Below, in pieces: positions 8,906-16,721 of a stretch of DNA of 42,375 bases. The notes under the pieces were generated by a model. It was given only the letters and a program-made list of their open reading frames with translations. It searched no databases and was not told where the DNA came from. Origin of the DNA: CAZPUI01 sp964415525 (GTDB taxonomy: Bacteria > Acidobacteriota > Holophagae > Holophagales > Holophagaceae); contig CAYQAS010000024.1 of assembly GCA_964415525.1 (NCBI GenBank), positions 1 through 42,375 on the forward strand, written 5' to 3'. A program made the position numbers and the translations under genes. Each line of letters begins with the position of its first letter. Position 1 is the stretch's first letter.

Positions 8906-9346
8906 ATGACAATTATTGATCCGATCCGCATTCTGTTGGTGGAGGACAGCCCAGGCGATGTCAGGCTGACCATCGAAGCGTTGAAGGATGGCAAAGTGAA
9001 GAACGACCTGAGCATTGTCGGCGATGGAGTAGAGGCTCTGGCTTTTTTGAAAGGCGAGGGAAAATACGCCGAGGCGCCTCGTCCGGATTTGATTTTGCTC
9101 GATTTGAATCTGCCCCGCATGGATGGTCGTGAACTGCTGACCATCATCAAGCAGGAAGAGAAGCTGAAACGCATCCCAGTCGTCGTGTTGACGACTTCAG
9201 AGGCGGAAGCCGATGTGCTGCGGGTCTATGACCTGAATGCCAACTGCTACATCACCAAACCGGTCGACCTGGACAAGTTCATCGCCGTAATCAAGGCGAT
9301 CGAGGATTTTTGGCTGACGATCGTCAAGTTGCCGCGAGTTGATTAA
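8906..9346 (+). CDS. Single-domain response regulator (Rcp1-like)
   Basis: The 146 residues form one receiver domain without an output domain. Acidic pocket residues lie in LLVEDSPGD (residues 10-18). Asp66 in LILLDLNLPRMDG is the predicted phosphorylation site, TTS carries the conserved Thr/Ser, and the switch lysine is in ITKPVDLDKF. The ATG at 8906 follows GGGGGGA, 5 nt beyond the tract. An ORF extension to 8837 overlaps the kinase gene and adds no domain. The spacing (2 nt after the kinase stop, 1 nt before the next ATG) indicates translational coupling. It is therefore likely the phosphorelay link between the PocR kinase and an unidentified target. Confidence 0.88.
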   Translation: MTIIDPIRILLVEDSPGDVRLTIEALKDGKVKNDLSIVGDGVEALAFLKGEGKYAEAPRPDLILLDLNLPRMDGRELLTIIKQEEKLKRIPVVVLTTSEAEADVLRVYDLNANCYITKPVDLDKFIAVIKAIEDFWLTIVKLPRVD

Positions 9347-9347
9347 G

Positions 9348-11384
9348 ATGGACAGTATCAACGTTCTGGTAATTGAGGATAATCCGGCGGATGCGCGACT
9401 GATTCGCGAAGGGTTTGCCGAACTGACACAGCCAATATTTAAAATAATTTATGCGGATAGGCTTGGTCAAGGGCTCAAACAACTTTTGACCGAGCCTATC
9501 CAGGTTGTGCTGCTTGACCTCTCGTTGCCCGATAGCGCCGGAATTGAGACCTTGAAGCACGTCCACGGCGCGGCGGCAAAAATTCCGATTATCGTGCTGA
9601 CCGGTCTGGAAGACGAAACTTTGGGACTGGAAGCGATGCGGCACGGCGCCCAGGATTATCTGGTAAAAGGCCAGACAGATAACAAACGGCTGGCCCGCGT
9701 CCTGCTATTCACTATGGAACGGAAACGTACCGAACGGTTACAACAACTATCCTACGAGATTCTGGGCATTCTCAACGAACCGCTTGCATTCTCGGCTATG
9801 GCCACCCGCATCCTTGCCGCCATCAAGCAGGAAACGCTATGCGATGCAGTGGGAGTTCGTCTCAGGAGCGGTGAAGACTTCCCATATTTTGCACAACAAA
9901 GATTTTCCGAAGATTTTTCGATTCTGGAAAATTCACTGCTTGAACACAATGAGGATGGCGACATTTGTCGTGATGAAACCGGAAAACCGTGTCTGGAATG
10001 CGCTTGCGGCCAGGTGCTGCTCGGAAAAACCGATACGGGGAATCCCTTGTTTACTGCCACCGGCAGCTTTTGGACGAACAATGCAGGTTTCTTGTTGGAT
10101 TTGCCTGCAGACCGGGACCTGCGACTGAATCCGCGCAACAATTGTATTTATGCCGGTTACCACTCTGTTGCGCTGATTCCCATCCGAACCAATCAGGATA
10201 TTATCGGTCTGCTGCAACTTTGCCACAGGAAACCGAATCAACTCACGCTGGAAATCGTCCGGTTGTTCGAAGCAATCTGTGTCAATATCGGCTCGGCGCT
10301 GATGCGTATCATGGCGGAAGACGCGCTAAAATCAAGCCAGGCACGTTACCAAGCTTTGATGGAACAGTCGTTTGAAGCATTGGCGCTGGTGGATATCGAA
10401 AAGCAGGAAGTGGTAGAGGTAAACCGCAGGTTTACCGAAATATTTGGTTATTCACTGCCAGAAGATGCGCCGCTCACGCTTGATAAATATACGACGGATT
10501 CACAGGAACACATCGATAGAATTTATAAAACAATACTACGGAAACAACGCATTTTACCTGCCGAGGAAAAAGTGTATCGCCACAAGAATGGGACCGAGGT
10601 TCGCGGCGAGCGGGCCGCCACGGTCATCAGCATTGACGGGCGGGATTATTTGCTGGGCAGTATGCGCGATATGACAAAAGAACGCCGCCGCCAGGCGGAG
10701 TTGAAACGGGACGTGGAACTGGCCAGGCAGGTGCAACGCGAGCTGCTGCCGAGGCTGCAGGAATCCCCGTTCGTCAAAGTCCGGACGCTTTATTATCCAG
10801 CCAACTTCGTCAGCGGCGATTCCTACCATTTGGAGTGGCACAACGACGGGCAGCTGTTGCGCGGTTTTCTGATCGATATATCCGGTCACGGGTTAGCGAC
10901 GGCAATTCAGACTTCGGCGATCAATGTATTGCTGCGGGAGGCTGAAGTCGGAAAACTGCCGCTGCTGGGTCAGATGCGGCGGATCAATGCCCGGGCGGCG
11001 AAGTATTTTACCGAAGGCGCTTATGCCGCGCTGCTTGGCTTTGAACTCGATTTGTCCAGACGGGAACTGAGATATGTCGGCGCCGGGATTACGCAATTCT
11101 ATGTCAATGGTGAGAAAATCGAGATCCCTGGAATGTTTATCGGTATGTGGGAAAATGCGGAGTTCACGGCAGGGGTAATCCCGATCAAGCCGGGCGACAG
11201 CATCCTTTTTCTGACCGACGGATTTACCGATGCACTGGTGCAACCGGAAAACGCCACGTTTAGCGCAGCCCTCGGCAAGGATTTTGACGCCGATGTGGCA
11301 GCGCTGGAAAAATTGGCGGAGGGCGCCAGACTGAGGGATGACGCGACCGGAGTTTGTTTGAAACTAATGGATTTGAGTTCGTGA
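9348..11384 (+). CDS. REC-GAF-PAS-PP2C response-regulator phosphatase
   Basis: This 678-residue protein starts with a receiver domain (about 4-118; DNPAD acidic pocket, phospho-Asp57 in VVLLDLSLPD, switch Lys in YLVKG). A GAF domain follows (about 130-310) with several cysteines (ICRDETGKPCLECACGQVL), then PAS (about 325-440) and a SpoIIE/RsbU-type PP2C domain (about 455-675; VSGDSYHLEW, IDISGHGLATAIQ, FLTDGFTD, RDDATGVCLK). The receiver presumably gates the phosphatase, so the PocR kinase next door could be its phosphodonor. It lacks the C-terminal HATPase found in the genes at 4713 and 13884. The ATG at 9348 begins 1 nt after the preceding stop; a TTG at 9339 is a less likely start. Confidence 0.87.
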   Translation: MDSINVLVIEDNPADARLIREGFAELTQPIFKIIYADRLGQGLKQLLTEPIQVVLLDLSLPDSAGIETLKHVHGAAAKIPIIVLTGLEDETLGLEAMRHGAQDYLVKGQTDNKRLARVLLFTMERKRTERLQQLSYEILGILNEPLAFSAMATRILAAIKQETLCDAVGVRLRSGEDFPYFAQQRFSEDFSILENSLLEHNEDGDICRDETGKPCLECACGQVLLGKTDTGNPLFTATGSFWTNNAGFLLDLPADRDLRLNPRNNCIYAGYHSVALIPIRTNQDIIGLLQLCHRKPNQLTLEIVRLFEAICVNIGSALMRIMAEDALKSSQARYQALMEQSFEALALVDIEKQEVVEVNRRFTEIFGYSLPEDAPLTLDKYTTDSQEHIDRIYKTILRKQRILPAEEKVYRHKNGTEVRGERAATVISIDGRDYLLGSMRDMTKERRRQAELKRDVELARQVQRELLPRLQESPFVKVRTLYYPANFVSGDSYHLEWHNDGQLLRGFLIDISGHGLATAIQTSAINVLLREAEVGKLPLLGQMRRINARAAKYFTEGAYAALLGFELDLSRRELRYVGAGITQFYVNGEKIEIPGMFIGMWENAEFTAGVIPIKPGDSILFLTDGFTDALVQPENATFSAALGKDFDADVAALEKLAEGARLRDDATGVCLKLMDLSS

Positions 11385-11438
11385 AAAATCTGACGGCTGG
11401 CCTCAATACCAGAGAGCGTGACTGTAATGAGGTGCAAG

Positions 11439-13871
11439 ATGAAATCGAAGCAGACAGCCAGGGAGAACGGGCAGAACGTGATGCGAACCCATAATATATC
11501 AGGTTTGGGTAAATGGGAACTTGACTTGGCCAACAATAAGCTGCATTGGTCGGAAGCGGCTTGCGAACTGTTTGAAATCGCTACCGCTGAGTTCGGAGCG
11601 ACCTATGAAGCGTTCCTGGATTTGGTTCATCCTGACGACAGAGAAAGCGTTGACCATGCCTACAATGAATCTTTGAAAAACAGACAAGTTTACGAGATTG
11701 CCCATCGTTTGCTGCTGAACGACGGCAGGATCAAATGGGTGAATGAAATCTGTCATACCGATTATGATTCCCAAGGAAACCCAGTGCGCTCCGTGGGCAT
11801 TGTGCAGGATATCACCGAACGGAAAATTGTCGAAGATACCCAGCACTTTTTGGTTCACAGCGGTTATCGCAACCCCGACGAGGATTTTTTTGCGTCGCTG
11901 GCACGCTTTCTTGGTGATACGCTCGGGGTTTACTATGTATGTATCGACCGTCTGTCAGGCGACCGGTTGTCGGCCCAGACCGTCGCGGTCTATTGTGACG
12001 GTCATTTTGAAGATAATTTGGAATACACGTTGGCGGATACCCCCTGCGGCATTCTCGTCGGCCAACCCATCTGCCATTATCCGCGCAATGTAAGCGCTTT
12101 GTTCCCCGGCGATCCCGCCCTTCAAACCCTGGCAGCCGAAAGTTATATCGGGGCCACGCTCTGGGGTTTTGACGGAAAACCGATCGGCCTGATCGCCCTG
12201 CTCGACCGCAAACCCATGGAGAATCAATACATAGCTGAAGCGGTCCTCAAAATGGTTTCTGTCCGCGCCGCTGGAGAGCTGGAACGACAAAAAGGCATGG
12301 CTGTCCTGCGGCAGAGTGCTGAAACGCAGCGCGTTCTGGGAGAAATATCGCAGGCAACGATGCTGTCAGGTTCCCTTGACGAATTGTTCGCGACCATCCA
12401 TCATCTAGTGGGGCAGCTCTTGCCGGCAAAAAACTTTCTTATCAACCTTCTCGACTCGACAACCCAGGAAATTATCGTGCCGTATCGCGCGAATGAGAAC
12501 ATGTCCATTCCGCTCCGTCGGCCGGTTGACAAAGGCATGACGGAATATATCATGAACCTGGGCAAGGCAGTCCATATTACACCGGATGAACAGGACCGAC
12601 TGAGTGCCGCTGGGGAATATACCCTGGCAAAAGTGCAGAATATGCAAAGAGTGCATTACCTGGGCGCGCCGCTGATCGATTCGCAGGGGAAGCCCTTTGG
12701 CACCATGGCGATGTTTTTGCAGGAAGGCGCGCAATGTTTCCAGCCGGGCGACGTCGAGGTGCTATCCATCATTGCCGCGCAGGCTTCGATGGCGATTGAT
12801 CGCAAGCGGGCGGAGGAAAACAGCCGTGCCAGTCAGGCGCGCTATCAGGCCGTCATGGAACAGTCCTCCGAGGCGCTGGCTTTGATCGATATCGAAACGC
12901 AGGAAGTTTTGGAGTTCAACCGTCGTTTTACAGAACTGTTAGGCTATTCCATGCCAGAGGATAAGCCGTTATATGTCCATAATTTGGTGGTGGATACAAA
13001 AAGTAATCTTGACGAAGTCCATAAATCGATTGTGCAAAAACAAATCGGTTTGAAATCTTCTGCACGAATCGTGCGCCATAAAAACGGGCACGAAGTGCAC
13101 GTCGAGCGATCCGTCACTCTGATCAACACCGCCGGCAAGGAGTACCTGCTGGCCAGCATGCGCGACACGACGGTGGAACGCCGCCGCCAGGCGTCGTTGG
13201 ACCGGGACCTTGAGTTGGCCCGGCAGGTGCAGCGTCAATTGCTGCCTGCATTACCTGCGTCGCCGCTTGTCAGTATCCGGAACTTCTACTATCCTGCCAA
13301 AGTCATCAGCGGCGATTCCTACCACCTGGAATGGCGTAACGAGGGGAAACTGCTGCGGGGTTTTCTGGTTGATGTTTCCGGGCACGGCTTGGGTACGGCG
13401 CTTCAGACCGCTTCTATCAAGGTGCTGCTGCAGGAGACCGCCATATCCCAGCTGGCCCTGAAACAGCAGATGCAATGGGTAAATTCGCGGGCGGCGAAGT
13501 ACTTCACAGATGGAGCCTATGCAGCAATCCTCGGTTTTGAGCTGGACCTGGCCCAGAGTGTCCTGCGCTATGTCGGCGCCGGGATTACCTGCTTTCATGC
13601 CAACGGCAGGAAGATCGAGACGCCGGGTATGTTCGTCGGGCTGTGGGATGATGCGGAGTTTACCACCGGCGTGCTCCCCGTCAGGGAAGGCGACTGTCTC
13701 TATTTTCTTACCGATGGCTTCACCGATGCCCTGGCGCAGCCGGAAAATGCTGCTTTCTGGTCGTCGGACGGCAAAGACTTCGATACGGATGTGGCTGCGC
13801 TGGAGAGACTCGCGCAGAGCGGCAGGCTGCGCGATGACGCGACAGGGGTTTGTCTGAAGCTGAATAGCTAA
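11439..13871 (+). CDS. PAS-GAF-GAF-PAS-PP2C phosphatase
   Basis: I chose the ATG at 11439 because GAGG (11429-11432) lies 6 nt upstream. GTG 11418 and ATG 11427 are weaker. The 810 residues read: PAS with PAC (about 20-130; VNEICHTDYDSQGN, GIVQDITERK), GAF (about 135-275), a second GAF (about 290-450) that clearly resembles the GAF of the 4713 protein (RRPVDKGMTEY against RRPMGKGLTEY), PAS (about 460-570) and SpoIIE/RsbU-type PP2C (about 585-805; ISGDSYHLEW, VDVSGHGLGTALQ, FLTDGFTD, RDDATGVCLK). The PAS-PP2C half is a close paralogue of the preceding gene, which suggests tandem duplication with exchange of sensory modules. There is no HATPase and no membrane span. It should be a cytoplasmic serine phosphatase of a partner-switching pathway. 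Confidence 0.86.
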   Translation: MKSKQTARENGQNVMRTHNISGLGKWELDLANNKLHWSEAACELFEIATAEFGATYEAFLDLVHPDDRESVDHAYNESLKNRQVYEIAHRLLLNDGRIKWVNEICHTDYDSQGNPVRSVGIVQDITERKIVEDTQHFLVHSGYRNPDEDFFASLARFLGDTLGVYYVCIDRLSGDRLSAQTVAVYCDGHFEDNLEYTLADTPCGILVGQPICHYPRNVSALFPGDPALQTLAAESYIGATLWGFDGKPIGLIALLDRKPMENQYIAEAVLKMVSVRAAGELERQKGMAVLRQSAETQRVLGEISQATMLSGSLDELFATIHHLVGQLLPAKNFLINLLDSTTQEIIVPYRANENMSIPLRRPVDKGMTEYIMNLGKAVHITPDEQDRLSAAGEYTLAKVQNMQRVHYLGAPLIDSQGKPFGTMAMFLQEGAQCFQPGDVEVLSIIAAQASMAIDRKRAEENSRASQARYQAVMEQSSEALALIDIETQEVLEFNRRFTELLGYSMPEDKPLYVHNLVVDTKSNLDEVHKSIVQKQIGLKSSARIVRHKNGHEVHVERSVTLINTAGKEYLLASMRDTTVERRRQASLDRDLELARQVQRQLLPALPASPLVSIRNFYYPAKVISGDSYHLEWRNEGKLLRGFLVDVSGHGLGTALQTASIKVLLQETAISQLALKQQMQWVNSRAAKYFTDGAYAAILGFELDLAQSVLRYVGAGITCFHANGRKIETPGMFVGLWDDAEFTTGVLPVREGDCLYFLTDGFTDALAQPENAAFWSSDGKDFDTDVAALERLAQSGRLRDDATGVCLKLNS

Positions 13872-13883
13872 GGAGGGCGCGGC

Positions 13884-16430
13884 ATGAGGAACAGACGGAG
13901 CTTGCTTATGATTTCCCTGATTTTTCTTTGTGCGGTCTTTGTTTTGGCAGATTCGGCCTACAGAAGCCATTTGAATACTTTGGCCAGGCAGGAAATCTCC
14001 TATGAACTCTCGGAAAAAGCGCACCTATTGCGCGAGTCGATTCAGCAGCGGATGGGACTTATTTATTCGTTGGCTGCTTTTTCAAAGGCAAATCGAAATG
14101 AACGGGAACTGTCGGAACAATTCGCTGTTTTTGCTACCAGTCTGGAAAAATCAGGCCAGGGCATAAGGTTTTTGGGCATTTCGCCAAACGGTGTGAATCG
14201 CTATGTTTATCCGATCAAAGGCAATGAGGCCGTCGTAAACTACAATCAGTTAGCAGAAAAAAGACCGGAAACCGCAGCGGCAAACTGGCGGGCCATTGAG
14301 ACAGGCCGTATTATACTGATCGGTCCATACCAACTGCAACAAGGCGGGCCGGGGCTTGTCGGCAGACTTGCTGTTTTTGACGATGGTTATGGTTTCTGGG
14401 GCTTCGTATCGATTGTCCTTGATATGGAAACGATTCTCACGAATGCAGGGTTAACTGAGCAAAAGCAGGCAAGGACCATTTATCTTCTTCAGCGGAACAA
14501 CGGCCTCTACGTTGCCGGTGAAAAGAAAATCGCCGAGAGGGAACCGGTCCAGGGCATCGTCAACCTCTTTGGCGATGAGTGGATTCTTTATGGAGTGCCA
14601 GCTCACGGTTGGGTGGAATACAACGCCACAAAATTATGGCCTGCCCGTCTGGGTTTTGGCGTCTTTCTGCTGGTGCTGTTCTTGTTGCTATACACATTAC
14701 TTACCCGCAACGACTGGTTGACTTCAGAATTGGATAAAAAGATCGCTGAGTTGAGGAAAAATCAGGAACAACTCTATGAACGTTCAAAAATCATTGAACA
14801 GTCGACCAATTCGATTATATCCACGGATTTATCCGGGAATATCCAAACCTGGAATCATGGCGCAGAACGATTATTTGGCTGGACAGCGCAAGAGGTGTTG
14901 GGCAAGGACATCTCGCTACTGTATCCGGATGATCAGCAGGAGTTCCTCCAAGAAACCGTGATTCGTCCTTTGAAGGAGAACGGAAGTCTCGAACTGGAAG
15001 TATGCATGCAAAGGAAAGATAGATCGGTGCTGACAGCCGCTCTTTCAACATGGTTGCTTTTCGATATTTCAGGAAAAGCTGCGGGTATGGTCGGCTACTC
15101 TATCGACATCACAAAGCACAAGCGGGCGGAACATTCGCTGCAGCGAGACGCGCAGATGGCGACGAAAGTGCAAAACTTTTTGCTGTCGGTGCCCGAACCG
15201 TCGGATCATCTGGACATCGGCACAGTGCACCAACCTTTCGGATATGTCAGTGGCGACCTTTACTTCATGGATTGGCGCTATGGAGGAAATATGCTGCGTG
15301 GGTTCCTCGTCGACGTGACAGGGCACGACCTGTCGACGGCGTTGCATATTGCTTCCATGCATGTTTTACTGCGGGAAATAAATGAACGCGACTTGCCACT
15401 ATCTGATGCGATGCGCTGGCTCAACCACCGTGTTGCCGAGTATTTTGCCGAGGGATTTTTCGCAGGGTCTCTGGGGTTTGAACTTGATTTGCAAACCCGA
15501 GACCTGCGCTGGGTGTGCGCGGGTATCCCCAAAATTATAGTGGCCACAAAAAACCAGCAGGGCGTGGTGGAATGTCCCGGCATGTGCCTGGGAATAAGCG
15601 AAGAGGAAACTTTTGAGACGCACAGGATTCCTCTCGATGTCGGTGATTCTTTCTACTTTATGACAGACGGACTTTACGACCAACTGGGATTGCAAATCAA
15701 GCTGCCGCTGAAGCGGTATGCCGAAATGGTAGCGATGCTGCACAGTTTGTCGAAATCGGAGGCGCGCCGGGACGACGCTACGGCAGTCTGTCTCCATGTG
15801 CGATCCCTGCCGCAGTCGCTCGTCCGGCAGGACGGCTGGCCGCAGATTCTTCGGTTCGATGGGTATGGGGACTACCAGAGGCTCAGGGGAGAGGTCGCCA
15901 AAGTTTTGGCGGAGGAGACCGGTCTGGCGCATTCACTGCAGGAAGTGGCTGTCAATGAGGCGATTGCCAATGCGCTTGAATGCCGCGATGGAAGGTCGAG
16001 AAACCAAAAGGCCCGGGTTAAGTTCAACAAAGTCGGCAACTGGTTCATCGTCCGGGTAAAGACTTCCCGCATCGGGTTTGCCGGAAACGCCATTCTCAGG
16101 CGTCTGCGGGCGAATCCTGAGTATATGTTCTCCTTTGGCGAGGACGCGTCGATGGGGCGCGGTATCCCGATGATGCTCTCGATGTCCCACAAGATGACGT
16201 ACAACAGTGAGGGAACTGAAGTGCTGCTGGCCTGGAGACGGGGAAACAGCGCGGAGTATATTGAGGGGGATAATTCATGGTTGAAGAAAACTATAAAATA
16301 CGCTCTGCGGTCCTGGCGGATTTACCAGTCATCGAAAAGTTGCTGCTCGATTCTGACCTGGTCCCGGTGGAGCTGGCCGCGAATCTGGCCCATTTCCTGG
16401 TCGCCGAGCAGGCTGAAATTATCGGTGTAA
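13884..16430 (+). CDS. Membrane CHASE-PAS-PP2C phosphatase with C-terminal RsbW-like HATPase and an aberrant tail
   Basis: A strong AAGGAGGG precedes the ATG. Transmembrane helices at about 7-24 and 256-275 enclose an extracytoplasmic CHASE-type sensor domain (about 30-240). PAS (about 290-415), PP2C (about 425-640) and an anti-sigma-type HATPase (about 650-785) follow. The last two are close relatives of those in the gene at 4713. In the phosphatase motif the usual GHG is GHD (VDVTGHDLSTALH), while VSGDLYF, FMTDG and RRDDAT are intact. The family resemblance ends at LLAW (position 16235). Its paralogue stops two residues later, but this frame continues for about 64 codons of Trp/Ser/Arg-rich sequence through the start of the next gene, giving a 154-bp overlap. 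I read the tail as loss of the ancestral stop. A sequencing error is the alternative. Confidence 0.83.
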   Translation: MRNRRSLLMISLIFLCAVFVLADSAYRSHLNTLARQEISYELSEKAHLLRESIQQRMGLIYSLAAFSKANRNERELSEQFAVFATSLEKSGQGIRFLGISPNGVNRYVYPIKGNEAVVNYNQLAEKRPETAAANWRAIETGRIILIGPYQLQQGGPGLVGRLAVFDDGYGFWGFVSIVLDMETILTNAGLTEQKQARTIYLLQRNNGLYVAGEKKIAEREPVQGIVNLFGDEWILYGVPAHGWVEYNATKLWPARLGFGVFLLVLFLLLYTLLTRNDWLTSELDKKIAELRKNQEQLYERSKIIEQSTNSIISTDLSGNIQTWNHGAERLFGWTAQEVLGKDISLLYPDDQQEFLQETVIRPLKENGSLELEVCMQRKDRSVLTAALSTWLLFDISGKAAGMVGYSIDITKHKRAEHSLQRDAQMATKVQNFLLSVPEPSDHLDIGTVHQPFGYVSGDLYFMDWRYGGNMLRGFLVDVTGHDLSTALHIASMHVLLREINERDLPLSDAMRWLNHRVAEYFAEGFFAGSLGFELDLQTRDLRWVCAGIPKIIVATKNQQGVVECPGMCLGISEEETFETHRIPLDVGDSFYFMTDGLYDQLGLQIKLPLKRYAEMVAMLHSLSKSEARRDDATAVCLHVRSLPQSLVRQDGWPQILRFDGYGDYQRLRGEVAKVLAEETGLAHSLQEVAVNEAIANALECRDGRSRNQKARVKFNKVGNWFIVRVKTSRIGFAGNAILRRLRANPEYMFSFGEDASMGRGIPMMLSMSHKMTYNSEGTEVLLAWRRGNSAEYIEGDNSWLKKTIKYALRSWRIYQSSKSCCSILTWSRWSWPRIWPISWSPSRLKLSV

Positions 16431-16720
16431 TCGGCAGCGAATACGCCGGTGCGGCGGTCCTGATCCGGTCGGTGGCGGTCAATTCGGCTGTTCGTCAGAG
16501 CGGAGTGGCATTGGCTTTACTTAAGCAGGCCCTGTCACAGGCCAAGCTCGTTGGCTGCCACACTGCCTATCTTTTTACCAATACAGCAGCCGAATTTTTT
16601 GCCAAGCGCGGCTTTCAGGTCGTGCCGCGTTCCGAAGTGCCGCAGGCACTACTGAACAGCCCGGCGGTGACGGTTTGCTGCTGCGCGTCGGCGGTGGCAA
16701 TGCGGCTGGAGTTGGCATAA
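16277..16720 (+). CDS. arsN2: GNAT acetyltransferase, ArsN2-like
   Basis: The 147-residue protein has the GNAT fold pattern. The N-terminal part IRSAVLADLPVIEKLLLDSDL is followed by VAEQAEIIGVIG, the acetyl-CoA-binding region RSVAVNSAVRQSGVALALL, and YLFTNTAAEFFAKRGFQ near the C-terminus. The combination of TNTAAEFFAKRGF, R-x-EVPQAL and a Cys-rich end (CCCASA) fits the ArsN2 family found in arsenic operons. Related ArsN1 enzymes N-acetylate the arsenical antibiotic arsinothricin, while the substrate of ArsN2 is less clear. GAGGGGG lies about 7 nt before the ATG. It overlaps the tail of the preceding gene and ends 1 nt before the TTG start of the heavy-metal ATPase, so the two are probably co-expressed. 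An arsM gene occurs 22 kb away in the same window. Confidence 0.68.
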   Translation: MVEENYKIRSAVLADLPVIEKLLLDSDLVPVELAANLAHFLVAEQAEIIGVIGSEYAGAAVLIRSVAVNSAVRQSGVALALLKQALSQAKLVGCHTAYLFTNTAAEFFAKRGFQVVPRSEVPQALLNSPAVTVCCCASAVAMRLELA

Positions 16721-16721
16721 C

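Noticed and set aside
7314..8912. 532-codon ORF on the minus strand, opposite the PocR kinase
   Set aside because: It lies wholly antisense to a gene with clear PocR, HisKA and HATPase motifs, and its translation shows no domain. It is a by-product of G+C-rich codon usage.
16236..16430. C-terminal tail of the CHASE phosphatase as a novel domain
   Set aside because: It coincides with another frame of the acetyltransferase gene and is absent from the paralogue, so it is more likely read-through than a functional domain.
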